In this document: one piece after another, positions 8,553 to 17,145 of the stretch
Position numbering within the stretch: position 1 is the first letter of the stretch
Layout of the letters: every line of letters begins with the position of its first letter
NCBI RefSeq assembly: GCF_002795865.1
Contig: NZ_CP024920.1
Coordinates: 2,453,001-2,517,000 of the forward strand
DNA: 64,000 bases
From: Qipengyuania seohaensis
GTDB taxonomy: Bacteria > Pseudomonadota > Alphaproteobacteria > Sphingomonadales > Sphingomonadaceae
Direction of reading: 5' to 3'
Program-made: the position numbers and the translations under genes
Notes under the pieces: model-generated
The model's database searches: none
What the model saw: the letters and a program-made list of their open reading frames with translations, nothing else
Told to the model about the DNA's origin: nothing

Positions 8553-8577
8553 ATTCGGTTGTAAAAGACTACCGAAT
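8553..8577. promoter_or_regulatory. Inverted repeat upstream of ihfA
   Basis: ATTCGGT (8553-8559) and ACCGAAT (8571-8577) form perfect 7-bp arms with an 11-nt spacer, in the fabH-ihfA gap. There is no T-run after the second arm, so it fits an operator or leader hairpin better than a terminator. The binding factor is unknown. Confidence 0.4.
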
Positions 8578-8631
8578 ACAGTATGTTGCCATTTCTAAAT
8601 CGGACCCAGGGTCGCGTCTGGGGAGAGAGAA

Positions 8632-8937
8632 ATGGACATGATGCGCTCGGTGGGAACCCTGACCCGCGCCGATCTGGCAGAAACTATCAATCGTAAGATG
8701 GGCCTCAGCAGGGCCGAATCGCTCGATCTGGTGGAGCAGGTGCTCGACAAGATGTCGCAGGCCCTGATCCAGGGTGAGAACGTGAAGATTTCCGGTTTCG
8801 GCAGCTTCGTTCTGCGCGACAAGAAAGAGCGTATTGGCCGTAATCCCAAAACGGGCGTAGAAGTTCCGATCACGCCGCGCCGCGTCATGACTTTCCGGGC
8901 AAGCCAGTTGCTTAAGGATCGCGTCGCCGACGGCTAA
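8632..8937 (+). CDS. ihfA: Integration host factor subunit alpha
   Basis: A 101-aa DNA-bending protein of the HU/IHF family. It starts with the helical [17 protein letters not shown] segment; [19 protein letters not shown] leads into the beta arm, and [16 protein letters not shown] is the DNA-intercalating arm with its conserved Pro. Location after plsX-fabH and before a MerR gene is the standard alphaproteobacterial ihfA context, which separates it from HU and ihfB. GGGGAGAGAG just upstream provides a strong ribosome-binding site. Confidence 0.95.
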   Translation: MDMMRSVGTLTRADLAETINRKMGLSRAESLDLVEQVLDKMSQALIQGENVKISGFGSFVLRDKKERIGRNPKTGVEVPITPRRVMTFRASQLLKDRVADG

Positions 8938-8953
8938 CTGCTAAGGGGATCGC

Positions 8954-9331
8954 ATGGCCGAATTCGACGATCACAAGGACGAAGGTGCGCTCCGCACCAT
9001 CGGTGAGGTAGCGCGAGCGACGGGTATCAAGACCCATGTCCTGCGATATTGGGAACAGCAGTTCCCCAGCCTCAAGCCCCTGAAACGCAGTGGCGGACGG
9101 CGCTATTACCGCGCCGAAGACGTGGCCTTGGTCGAACGGATCAACCGGCTAGTAAACGAGGAAGGCTATACTCTGAAGGGCGCGAAAGCCGCGCTGCGCG
9201 GCGTTCCGGACCAGCAGACTGCGGCGCAGGATGCGACAATCTCCACACCTGCCGGGTCCCCCGCAGCTCTCCTCCCGCGCCTGAAGTCCGTGCGTGACGA
9301 ACTGCGTGCCGCGCTAGAAGCCGCCGGTTAG
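8954..9331 (+). CDS. MerR family transcriptional regulator
   Basis: A 125-aa protein with an N-terminal MerR winged helix: TIGEVARATGIKTHVLRYWE at about residues 16-35, then GGRRYYRAEDVALVERI. The C-terminal third is short and lacks the Cys ligands of metal-sensing MerR proteins, so it is not a MerR/CueR metal sensor. The fixed position after ihfA is conserved in alphaproteobacteria; the regulated genes are unknown. The ribosome-binding site is AAGGGG. Confidence 0.92.
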   Translation: MAEFDDHKDEGALRTIGEVARATGIKTHVLRYWEQQFPSLKPLKRSGGRRYYRAEDVALVERINRLVNEEGYTLKGAKAALRGVPDQQTAAQDATISTPAGSPAALLPRLKSVRDELRAALEAAG

Positions 9332-9343
9332 GGCCAGGCTCAA

Positions 9344-10123
9344 CTAGACTGGTCTTCCAATGATCAGGCGCAGCGGACCGTCAAAGAACGGCTGCGTGCG
9401 CAAGTGCCCGTATTTTCGATCCCAATTCCCGCTTTCCAGATCTTCGGCAAGCGTGGTGACGAAACGATCGACCGCTTCATCCGGAACCAGGCTCCAGCTT
9501 GAACAGGCCAGTCGTGCGGCAGGATTGAGGAAGCGTTCGGGCCTTCCGTAATAGGCTTCGTTGAAACCGTCGCTGCATTCCAGCGGGACGGGAACTGGCT
9601 CGACTTCGATCTTGCCTCCCAAGGCGTCCACAATCCTCGAAATCTGCGGGAAACGCGCGGCTTCGACTGCGCGCACTTCGGGAATGTAATCGCTCAGCCA
9701 ATAGTCGTGCATAAGCTCCGGATCGCACACCAGCAGGACGATCGGGCCGATCGTGACCCGGCGCATTTCCGACAGGCCTTTTTCGAGATCGCTCCACTGG
9801 TGGACGGTAACGCTCGCCATCGAGGCATCGAAGGATTTGTCGGGAAAAGGCAGGTCTTCCGCCATGGCATCGACGGCTTCGACCAGATGTGCAGGACGCT
9901 GTGCCCGCATGGAACGCGATGGTTCGACCGCCGTGACCTCACGATCGGTCGGCTCGTAGGAACCGGCTCCTGCGCCGACGTTCAAGACGGTCTTTGCATC
10001 TCCCAACGCGCGGTGGATCTGAGCTTCGATTATCGGGTCGGGCTGGCGGAATTGGGCGTAGGTTCCCCCGATGTCGCCATAATCGACATCGCCCGCGCTG
10101 CCATCACCTATCCGTTGCGTCAT
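9344..10123 (-). CDS. Class I SAM-dependent methyltransferase
   Basis: A 259-aa Rossmann-like methyltransferase of the Methyltransf_11 type. Motif I is VLNVGAGAGSYEP (about residues 46-58); an acidic strand end follows in VTAVEPS, and DLPFPDKSFDASMASVTVHQW is the motif IV region typical of UbiE-like enzymes. The substrate is unknown. It lies downstream of smc on the same strand with a 43-nt gap and converges with the merR gene. Confidence 0.85.
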   Translation of the reverse strand: MTQRIGDGSAGDVDYGDIGGTYAQFRQPDPIIEAQIHRALGDAKTVLNVGAGAGSYEPTDREVTAVEPSRSMRAQRPAHLVEAVDAMAEDLPFPDKSFDASMASVTVHQWSDLEKGLSEMRRVTIGPIVLLVCDPELMHDYWLSDYIPEVRAVEAARFPQISRIVDALGGKIEVEPVPVPLECSDGFNEAYYGRPERFLNPAARLACSSWSLVPDEAVDRFVTTLAEDLESGNWDRKYGHLRTQPFFDGPLRLIIGRPV

Positions 10124-10166
10124 CGTTGGTCCCCCGCCGCATCACGCAGCGGGAATATCCGACACG

Positions 10167-13100
10167 CTATTCTGCCGCCAGAAGTTCTTCCGCCCCGCCA
10201 AGGTCGACGCTGACGAGGCGGCTGATGCCTTTCTCGATCATGGTGACGCCGAAAAGGCGATGCATCCGGCTCATCGTCACGGCGTTGTGCGTGACGATCA
10301 GGTACCGCGTGTTGGTTTCGCGCACCATGGCGTCGAGCAGGTCGCAGAAGCGGTCGATGTTGGCATCGTCCAGCGGCGCGTCGACCTCGTCGAGCACGCA
10401 GATCGGGGCTGGGTTGGTCAGGAACAGCGCGAAAATGAGTGCCGTGGCCGTTAGCGCCTGTTCCCCGCCCGACAAGAGGGTGAGCGACTGGAGGCGCTTG
10501 CCCGGCGGCTGGGCGAAGATTTCGAGGCCCGCTTCGAGCGGGTCGTCGCTGTCGATCAGGGCAAGGTGCGCTTCGCCGCCTTCGAACAAACGCGTGAAGA
10601 GGTGCTTGAAGTGATCGTTGACCTGCTCGAACGCCTCGCGCAATCGCTCACGCCCTTCGCGGTTGAGGCTGCCGATCGAGCCGCGCAGGCGATTGACGGC
10701 TTCGCGCAGTTCTTCCTGCTCGGCCGCGTTCGAGCCATGCTCGCTCTCGATCCTTTCGAGCTCTTCGGCCGCGACGAGGTTCACCGGCCCGATACGCTCG
10801 CGGCTGGCGGTGAGGCGATCCATTTCCTCGCCTTCCTGGTCCGCCGACTTGACCTCGGTTTCCTCGAACTCGAATTTTGCGGGGAGCAGGGGCGGGGGCG
10901 ACTGAAAGCGTTCGCCTGAAATCCGCGCCATTTCGATGCGGCGGCCGTCCTGGTTCTCTGCCCGTTCGGACAGGCCAGCGCGGTTTTCGCGGGCGGCCGC
11001 CAGCGCTTCGTTGGCAGTAGCGTAGACGCTGTCAGCTTCGGCCGCGCGCTCGTTTGCCTGTGCGACAGCCTGCTCCGCCTTCGCCAACTCGGTGCCCAAC
11101 CGTTCGCGCACCTGGTCGCCCTGTTCGATTTCGCGCAGCAGCCCTTCCGGCTTGGCTGCGAAGACCGCGCGCTCTTCTTCGATTTCCTTGAATCGGCGGG
11201 CCATGTCGGAAAGGCGGCGCGTGGCTTCGCCCGAACGGGCCTGCCAGTTTGACATGTCGCTGCGCTGCGCGGCGGTGCGTTCGCGCGCGACGGCGAGTGA
11301 CTGATCGTGCGCGGCAAGCTCTGCGGCGCGTGCCTGAAGGGTCGAGCGGGCGGCCTCGTTTTTCGCCCGCGCCGCATCGAGCGAGGCGCGGCCAGCCTCC
11401 GGGTCGGGCAGCGCGGCCTGCTTGGCCTGCGCTGCTGCCAGCTCCGATTTGGCAGCAGCACGCAATTCGCTGTGCTCGCCCTCGGCGCGTCCGAGCTCTT
11501 CCAGCCGGGCGGCGATACGTTCGCGAGCGGCCTCGGCCTGGTCGAGTGCGCGCAGCGCCTGCCTCTCTGCATCGGCGGTAGCGGCCAATTCGCGATCGGC
11601 GGCGATCAACTCGCGCTGAAGCGTGCCCAGTTCTTCGCTCGAACGGGCCTCATCGTGTTGAGCAGCCGATACTGCCGCTTGCAGGGCTGGCAGCCGTTCC
11701 GCCAGCTCTGCAAACCGATTGTCCGCTTCAAGCTTTGCAGCTTCCGCTGCGCCTTCGCCGCGAACGACAAGACCATCCCAACGACGCAGCTGACCACCAA
11801 GGGTGACCAGGCTTTCGCCGGGAGCGAGCGTGCGGCCATCGTCGCTGTCTGCCACATGGACGAGCGCGAGCCGGGCGCGCAGTTCGTCGGGACACTGGTC
11901 AAGGTGATCCGCGAGGTTGTCGACCACTGCCGGCGGGGCGTTCGCACCGGTCCAGTAGCGACCTTCCGCGCCTTCGTCCGGCAGTCCAAGCAAGGCTTTC
12001 CCGTCGCGGCCCAAGGCTGCGGCAGCCGCCCGTTCATAGCCCTTGGCGGCACGCACGCCGTCGATGGCCTGCTTGCGGCCCGAGCGCTTGGCGGCGGCGC
12101 GCTCGCGTGCTTCACGGTCGCGGAGGAGGGCATCGTGTTCGCGCTGGATGCCTGACAGCTCGGCTTTGGCGGCAGAGAGCGCACTCGACGCCTCATCGCG
12201 CGCGGCCTGCAATTCGCTCTTGCGTGCCTGCATGCTTTCGATAGCCGCACGCTTGCTTGCCAGCGACTTGGCCGCTTCCTCGGCAGCGATCCTGGCGATT
12301 TCGAGCGCTCCCTCGACGTCTTCGCCTGCCAGAGACTGCCGCTGTTCGGCCATCCGGCGACCGTCGGCCTCGATCCGTTCAAGGCGCATCCGGGCCTGCG
12401 CTATCTCCGCCTCTACGACGCGCCATTCAGCCTCGACCCCGGCATTATCGGCAGTGGCTTTTGCCAAGGCAAGTTCTGCCGTGCGGCTGGCGCGTTCTGC
12501 GTCCTCGCTTTGCGCGACGAGCGAGGGACGGCGTTCCTCGTTTGCGGCGAGGTCTTTCTCGCTGTTTGCGAGTTCCTTTTCGAGCCGTGCCAAAGCCTCT
12601 GCCGCGTCCTTGGTCATGCGGTCGGCATCGCCGCGATCTTCCTCCAGCCGGCGCTTCTGGCGGTCGAGATCGGCGAGGCGCTGTTCTGCCGCCTCCAGCT
12701 GGCTGGTCAGGGCAGCCATGCGGTGCCCATGTGCGCTCGCGTCGTCACGGCGGTCTGCCTGCTCCTCGCGCGCTTGTGCCAATGCTTCGGCGGCTGCTCG
12801 CTGCGCTTTCTGCGCTTCGTCGGCGGCCTTCTGCGCCTCGGTCACCCGCGCTTCGGCAGCAGCAGCGGCTTTCCTGGCTTCTTCGGCAGCCGCTGCGGCA
12901 TCGCGCCAGCGTGCGAACACGAGCCGGGCCTCGGCAGTCTTTATCTCGTCCGAGAGTTTTTTGTAGCGTTCCGCCTGTTTCGCCTGCCGCCGCAGCGAAG
13001 CGATCTGGCTGTCGAGCCCGGCCATCAGATCTTCGAGCCGCGCCAGATTGGTTTCGGTCGAGCGCAGCTTGCTCTCGGCATCCTTGCGGCGGACATGGAG

Positions 13101-13589
13101 ACCTGCGATCCCCGCCGCCTCTTCCAGCATCTGGCGGCGTTCGACCGGCTTTGCCGCGATGACCTGCGCGATCTTGCCCTGGCTGACGAGGGCAGGGGAG
13201 TGGGCACCTGTGGCGGCATCGGCGAAGGTGAGGGCGACATCCTTGGCGCGCACATCCTTGCCATTGACGCGGTACGCGCTGCCCGCGCCGCGCTCGATCC
13301 GGCGGATGACCTCAAGCTCGTCGCCTTCGTCGCTTTCGGCAGATAGCTGGACTTCGGCGAAGTCGCGCTGCGGACGCGTGGCGGTGCCGGCGAAGATGAC
13401 GTCTTCCATCCCGCCCGAGCGCATGGACTTGGGCGAGTTTTCGCCCATGACCCAGCGGATCGCCTCCAGCAGGTTGGATTTACCGCACCCGTTGGGGCCG
13501 ACCACGCCGGTCAGCCCGGGTTCGATGCGCAGGGTGGACGGCTCGACGAAGCTCTTGAAACCGCTCAGTCTGAGCTGTTTTATGAGCAT
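10167..13589 (-). CDS. smc: Chromosome segregation protein SMC
   Basis: A 1140-aa condensin ATPase. Walker A GPNGCGKSN is at residues 31-39, followed by a long coiled coil rich in Ala, Glu, Lys and Arg. A hinge is near residues 500-640 (KGYERAAAAALG), then a second coiled coil, the ABC signature LLSGGEQALTA near 1040 and Walker B CVLDEVDAPLDD near 1063. The length is typical for alphaproteobacteria. With ScpA/ScpB it organises and separates origins. It is the fourth gene of a minus-strand run after dciA-like, dsbA and dsbA genes. Confidence 0.97.
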   Translation of the reverse strand: MLIKQLRLSGFKSFVEPSTLRIEPGLTGVVGPNGCGKSNLLEAIRWVMGENSPKSMRSGGMEDVIFAGTATRPQRDFAEVQLSAESDEGDELEVIRRIERGAGSAYRVNGKDVRAKDVALTFADAATGAHSPALVSQGKIAQVIAAKPVERRQMLEEAAGIAGLHVRRKDAESKLRSTETNLARLEDLMAGLDSQIASLRRQAKQAERYKKLSDEIKTAEARLVFARWRDAAAAAEEARKAAAAAEARVTEAQKAADEAQKAQRAAAEALAQAREEQADRRDDASAHGHRMAALTSQLEAAEQRLADLDRQKRRLEEDRGDADRMTKDAAEALARLEKELANSEKDLAANEERRPSLVAQSEDAERASRTAELALAKATADNAGVEAEWRVVEAEIAQARMRLERIEADGRRMAEQRQSLAGEDVEGALEIARIAAEEAAKSLASKRAAIESMQARKSELQAARDEASSALSAAKAELSGIQREHDALLRDREARERAAAKRSGRKQAIDGVRAAKGYERAAAAALGRDGKALLGLPDEGAEGRYWTGANAPPAVVDNLADHLDQCPDELRARLALVHVADSDDGRTLAPGESLVTLGGQLRRWDGLVVRGEGAAEAAKLEADNRFAELAERLPALQAAVSAAQHDEARSSEELGTLQRELIAADRELAATADAERQALRALDQAEAARERIAARLEELGRAEGEHSELRAAAKSELAAAQAKQAALPDPEAGRASLDAARAKNEAARSTLQARAAELAAHDQSLAVARERTAAQRSDMSNWQARSGEATRRLSDMARRFKEIEEERAVFAAKPEGLLREIEQGDQVRERLGTELAKAEQAVAQANERAAEADSVYATANEALAAARENRAGLSERAENQDGRRIEMARISGERFQSPPPLLPAKFEFEETEVKSADQEGEEMDRLTASRERIGPVNLVAAEELERIESEHGSNAAEQEELREAVNRLRGSIGSLNREGRERLREAFEQVNDHFKHLFTRLFEGGEAHLALIDSDDPLEAGLEIFAQPPGKRLQSLTLLSGGEQALTATALIFALFLTNPAPICVLDEVDAPLDDANIDRFCDLLDAMVRETNTRYLIVTHNAVTMSRMHRLFGVTMIEKGISRLVSVDLGGAEELLAAE

Positions 13590-13619
13590 CGTCGCCGTGT
13601 CCCCCCTTTAGCCCCGGCT

Positions 13620-14366
13620 TTACCTGGCGCCGGCGCGTTGCAGGATTGGTTCGATCTGCGCCCACTGGTTCCCGTCGAGCCGCTGGCCGTTGAGGAAGAA
13701 GGTGGGTGTGCCGGTGACGTTCAGTTCATCGGCCGCAGTGCGCGAGGTGGTCGCGATAGCCTCGATTCCCTGTGCGTCCGTCAGGCAGGTGCGCGCCTGA
13801 TCGGCGGAGAGACCGCGAGCGGCGAAGAAATCGATCAGTCCTGCGGACTGGGCAAGCTGGAGGAAGCGCTGTTCGGGCGCTGCCTGCATCGCGGCTTCAT
13901 ACGCAGACGGGTTGGCCTGAAGCGTTTCGCCAAATGTGCCGAGGGAAGCCCATGCCTGGTCGGACAAGGCGTGGAAGCTTTCCGGAGCGCCGCACTGTGC
14001 CAGCGTCGAAATCGTCACGTCCAGCGGATCGCGCAGAAGCGGGCGGATTTCATAGCTGACCACGCCGGTATCGACGTAATCCTGCTGGAGGGGCGTCGAA
14101 CCGTTCTCGGCGAAATAGGCGCAGGCTCCGCAGGTGTGGCTGGCAAATTCCACCAGCTTCAGCGGCGCGTCGGGATTGCCGATTACGAACCCGCCATTGC
14201 CGGTCTTGCTGGCGACTTCAAGCCAGCTCGTACCTTCCGGTGCGGCGATCGCGGCGATCGCATCCCCTTCGAGCGAACCGGCGTCCGCCTCTTCCGTGCT
14301 GTCGCCGCACGCCGCAAGCGTCAGGGCGAATGGTGCGAGAATGGCGAGGCGCAAGCTGGTTTTCAT
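13620..14366 (-). CDS. DsbA-like thioredoxin-fold lipoprotein
   Basis: A 248-aa periplasmic oxidoreductase. The signal peptide ends in the lipobox LAAC with the lipid-modified Cys at residue 20. A DsbA-type thioredoxin fold follows, with active site Cys79-Gly-Ala-Cys82 in SHTCGACAYF and cis-Pro loop TGTPTFFLNG near residue 218. The CGAC dipeptide differs from classical CPHC. It follows a second DsbA-like gene on the same strand and lies 30 nt before smc. It could form or isomerise disulfides; the substrate is unknown. Confidence 0.88.
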   Translation of the reverse strand: MKTSLRLAILAPFALTLAACGDSTEEADAGSLEGDAIAAIAAPEGTSWLEVASKTGNGGFVIGNPDAPLKLVEFASHTCGACAYFAENGSTPLQQDYVDTGVVSYEIRPLLRDPLDVTISTLAQCGAPESFHALSDQAWASLGTFGETLQANPSAYEAAMQAAPEQRFLQLAQSAGLIDFFAARGLSADQARTCLTDAQGIEAIATTSRTAADELNVTGTPTFFLNGQRLDGNQWAQIEPILQRAGAR

Positions 14367-14459
14367 CGGTATCCTCTCGAGTGATTGGGTAGGCTAAGCC
14401 AGGGTTTGGGGCGGGTGAAGCGCTGGAGGCGCTGTGTCCACAGCCCTATCCCCGACAAA

Positions 14460-14480
14460 TGCAACCATGAAGTTGCAGAG
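14460..14480 (-). terminator. Weak hairpin after second dsbA-like gene
   Basis: On the minus strand, TGCAAC-TTCATG-GTTGCA (14477-14460) forms a 6-bp stem just after the stop and is followed by TTTGT. It may attenuate rather than fully end transcription into the downstream dsbA-smc genes. Confidence 0.35.
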
Positions 14481-15194
14481 TTACTTCTTGTAGAGCGCGT
14501 CGAGATAGGGCTGGAGGCGCGGCCAATCATGCGCGTCGAGCATCTCTCCGCCCATGATGAAAGTCGGAGTGCCGGTCAGCCCGTATTTCGCAACATCGGC
14601 CTGGCTTTGTGCCGCAATGGCGCGCGCCTTGGTCTCGTCCTTCAGACAGTCGTCCAGCTGGATGCGCGAATAACCGCGGCTTTCCATGATCTCGTAAAAA
14701 TCGAGATCGCTAGCAATCGCTTGAGAGCGAGCTGCGAAGCTGCCGAAATTCCACCGCGCCATCTGCGCCTGTGTCATGCTGCGCGCCTTGGCCATCCATT
14801 CGGGATATTTCATAAGCAGCGCGGTGTGATTGGCGAAGAACTTGGAGGGCGCACCGCATTGCGCGGCGAGGGCCGCCGTGAGGTCGACCGGATCGCGGAT
14901 AAGGTGCCGGACCTCGTAGGAAACCTTGCCGCCGGGCACGTAGAGAAGCTTGATCGCGCTTTCGCCGGTCTTCGTGAACTCTGCGCAGTGCGAGCAGGTA
15001 TAGCTCATGAATTCGACCAGCCGCGCATCGGCATCGGGATTGCCGAGGACATGGCCGCCGTCGACTTCGTTGACCACGGTATTCCAGTTACCGCGCGGCT
15101 TGTTCGTCGGAAGGTCCTGTCCAGCGGCGGGAATGGAAGCAAATGCAGCAGCGGCGAAAAGGGCGCTCGCGGCGAGTTTGGCAGAAATTTTCAC
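14481..15194 (-). CDS. DsbA family thiol:disulfide oxidoreductase
   Basis: A 237-aa exported thioredoxin-fold protein. The frame runs back to 15296, but the GTG at 15194 gives a proper signal peptide (KISAKLAASALFAAAAFASIPAAG) and sits 1 nt from the stop of the DUF721 gene, so this start is preferred. The active site is Cys67-Ser-His-Cys70 in YTCSHCAEF, with cis-Pro in GTPTFIMGG. There is no lipobox, so it is soluble periplasmic, unlike the lipoprotein paralogue at 13620-14366. It is translationally coupled to the DciA-like gene. Confidence 0.88.
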   Translation of the reverse strand: MKISAKLAASALFAAAAFASIPAAGQDLPTNKPRGNWNTVVNEVDGGHVLGNPDADARLVEFMSYTCSHCAEFTKTGESAIKLLYVPGGKVSYEVRHLIRDPVDLTAALAAQCGAPSKFFANHTALLMKYPEWMAKARSMTQAQMARWNFGSFAARSQAIASDLDFYEIMESRGYSRIQLDDCLKDETKARAIAAQSQADVAKYGLTGTPTFIMGGEMLDAHDWPRLQPYLDALYKK

Positions 15195-15195
15195 G

Positions 15196-15768
15196 TCAGT
15201 CGGTTCCGTCTTCCTCTTGCGATCCGAGACCGCGTGCCAGCGATTCAAGCACGGCACGCAGTTCAGGATCCCCGATATCGCGCAAACTATCGCCAAGTTC
15301 CATCGGTATTGGCTTCAGCGACGGCGGGGCTTTCGCCTTCTGCTTTGCCTCGGGCGGCTTAACCGCACCTTGCCGAAGCTTGATTCGTGCCACTGCCTTG
15401 TAACCGAAGAACCGGTTCACGCGCTCGATGATCTCCGGCAAGACCTGCTGTATCAGCGGGGCGTGGGCGGGCTTGACCACCAGTTCCAGGATCCCTTCGG
15501 ATTTTTCGCCCGGAGGGAAGCGGATCATTTCCGGCGTGCAGACCCGCGAATGGGTGTCACCGACGATTTCGGGCCATCGGCTCACGATCGATGACTGGAC
15601 GAAACCGAAGCGGCGGAAAGCGGGTCGTCCGATCTGTGGCATCAGGTCCGAGATGGCTTTTGCCTGACCGCCCCTGGGCCGCTCGTACGGCTTTCCCGCC
15701 TTGCCTTTGCTGGCGGGCTTCTTCTGCCCGGAAGGCCTGTTCGGGGATTTCGGCTTGTCGCTTTCCAT
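15196..15768 (-). CDS. DciA/DUF721 family protein
   Basis: A 190-aa protein from the ATG at 15768; an alternative ATG at 15783 adds five residues. The N-terminus is a disordered Lys/Pro/Gly-rich tail. The DUF721 core contains FGFVQSSIVSRWPEIVG, then ELVVKPAHAPLIQQVLPEIIERVNRFFG. DUF721 includes DciA, the replicative helicase operator of bacteria lacking DnaC-type loaders; an interaction with DnaB is inferred from family. It is divergent from mutY, with starts about 30 nt apart. Confidence 0.85.
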   Translation of the reverse strand: MESDKPKSPNRPSGQKKPASKGKAGKPYERPRGGQAKAISDLMPQIGRPAFRRFGFVQSSIVSRWPEIVGDTHSRVCTPEMIRFPPGEKSEGILELVVKPAHAPLIQQVLPEIIERVNRFFGYKAVARIKLRQGAVKPPEAKQKAKAPPSLKPIPMELGDSLRDIGDPELRAVLESLARGLGSQEEDGTD

Positions 15769-15797
15769 TAGGGCTGCGCTCATGCCATAGGCAGCGC

Positions 15798-16817
15798 GTG
15801 GCCGCCAGCATCTCCGACACACTTCTCGCATGGTACGACACGCACGCCCGCGACCTGCCGTGGCGTGCGCGGCCCGGTGCGCCGCCGACCGACCCCTACC
15901 GGGTCTGGCTTTCCGAGGTGATGCTGCAACAGACTACGGTCGCTGCGGTGAAACCCTATTTTGAAGCGTTCACCGATCGCTGGCCGAGCGTCGAGGATTT
16001 GGCGGCGGCGCCGGAAGAAGACGTCATGGCGGCATGGGCGGGGCTGGGGTATTATTCGCGGGCGAGAAATCTCGTGAAGGCTTCGCGCGCCGTTTCCGAC
16101 ATGGGCGGCTTCCCCCGGACCGAGAGCGAATTACGCGGCCTGCCCGGCCTCGGCGCCTATACTGCCGCTGCGGTTGCCTCGATCGCGTTCGGCGCACGCG
16201 CCGTTGTAGTCGACGCCAATGTCGAGCGGGTGGTTTCGCGGCTGTTCGCGATCGAGGAGCCGCTACCTTCTTCCCGCAAGCTCATTCGCGAGCACACGGA
16301 CCAGATTACGCCCGAGCAGCGGGCGGGCGATTTCGCGCAAGCGATGATGGATCTCGGCGCGACGATCTGCACGTCGCGCGATCCGAAGTGCCTGCTTTGT
16401 CCGTTATCGGCCTCGTGCGAGGGCAGGACAAACGGCGATCCTTCGCGCTATCCGTTCAAGGCACCGAAGAAGGCAAAGCCGGTGCGCGAGGGGCAGGCTT
16501 ACTGGATCACCAGAGAGGATCACGTCTGGCTCGTAAGGCGTGAGGGGACGGGAATGCTGGGCGGAATGCGCGCGCTTCCCGATGACGGATGGTCCGCGAA
16601 GGGCGACGGTCACAAAAATGCTCCGACCGGCGGGCCGTGGCGCGACCTGGGGCTTGTTCGGCACACATTCTCGCATTTCGCGCTGGAACTGGCGGTGTGC
16701 GAAACGCAAGCGACCTCCGACCCCCTTGAAGAGGGGGAATGGTGGCCGCTCGACAGGCTCGACGAAGCGGGATTACCGACGCTGTTCGCAAAGGCAGCGC
16801 GGCTGGCGCTTGCCTAG
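15798..16817 (+). CDS. mutY: A/G-specific adenine DNA glycosylase
   Basis: A 339-aa base-excision glycosylase that removes A paired with 8-oxoG. Catalytic Glu40 is in WLSEVMLQQTTV, the helix-hairpin-helix is LRGLPGLGAYTAAAV, catalytic Asp near 137 is in VVDANVERV, and the 4Fe-4S loop Cys-X6-Cys-X2-Cys-X5-Cys spans about residues 191-207. A C-terminal Nudix-like domain recognises 8-oxoG. No ATG lies upstream in frame before the conserved N-terminus, so the GTG at 15798 is taken. The stop overlaps the convergent 2-TM gene by 4 nt. Confidence 0.95.
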   Translation: MAASISDTLLAWYDTHARDLPWRARPGAPPTDPYRVWLSEVMLQQTTVAAVKPYFEAFTDRWPSVEDLAAAPEEDVMAAWAGLGYYSRARNLVKASRAVSDMGGFPRTESELRGLPGLGAYTAAAVASIAFGARAVVVDANVERVVSRLFAIEEPLPSSRKLIREHTDQITPEQRAGDFAQAMMDLGATICTSRDPKCLLCPLSASCEGRTNGDPSRYPFKAPKKAKPVREGQAYWITREDHVWLVRREGTGMLGGMRALPDDGWSAKGDGHKNAPTGGPWRDLGLVRHTFSHFALELAVCETQATSDPLEEGEWWPLDRLDEAGLPTLFAKAARLALA

Positions 16818-17035
16818 ATGATGCCGCCGCCCAGCGTCAGGCGCAGTGCCGCGATCAGCAGCACGATGATGTTGAAATTGCGGCCCGAATTGCTCGACGA
16901 CAGCTGGCCGACGATGATGCCGATTACGATAAGCGGCAGGGCCAGCCAGTTCGCCCACCCCAAGAGAGGTATCGTGGCCGGAATGACGATGACGAGCGAG
17001 ACGATTCCGAACAGGAATGAGAGAAGGTTCAGCAT
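16814..17035 (-). CDS. Small two-helix membrane protein
   Basis: A 73-aa very hydrophobic protein: LLSFLFGIVSLVIVIPATI, a short Trp-containing loop, LALPLIVIGIIVG, then a polar NSGRN hinge and a final hydrophobic helix IIVLLIAALRL ending in GGG. It has two or three membrane segments and no catalytic motif. The ATG at 17035 is preferred over the 17101 start because it begins the hydrophobic protein; a perfect 9-bp-arm palindrome lies 1 nt upstream. Function unknown. Confidence 0.75.
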   Translation of the reverse strand: MLNLLSFLFGIVSLVIVIPATIPLLGWANWLALPLIVIGIIVGQLSSSNSGRNFNIIVLLIAALRLTLGGGII

Positions 17036-17057
17036 GTGTCCTATATGGATAGGACAC
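17036..17057. promoter_or_regulatory. Perfect palindrome with TCCTA-N6-TAGGA core
   Basis: GTGTCCTAT (17036-17044) and ATAGGACAC (17049-17057) are perfect 9-bp arms around a 4-bp centre. The core TCCTA-N6-TAGGA matches the first dyad in front of the S24 regulator (4178-4193). It touches the start of the 2-TM gene, so it could be an operator or a hairpin in that mRNA leader. Confidence 0.6.
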
Positions 17058-17145
17058 TGACGAAATTCAAGAGTTTCAATTCGCAATTGACCGTTCAGCA
17101 TCGCTTCCGCACAAAAGGCGCGAAAAGAACTTCGAGAGGAATATA

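Noticed and set aside
12043..12966. 307-aa plus-strand ORF antisense to smc
   Set aside because: Ala/Ser/Arg-biased low-complexity translation, as expected opposite a coiled-coil gene.
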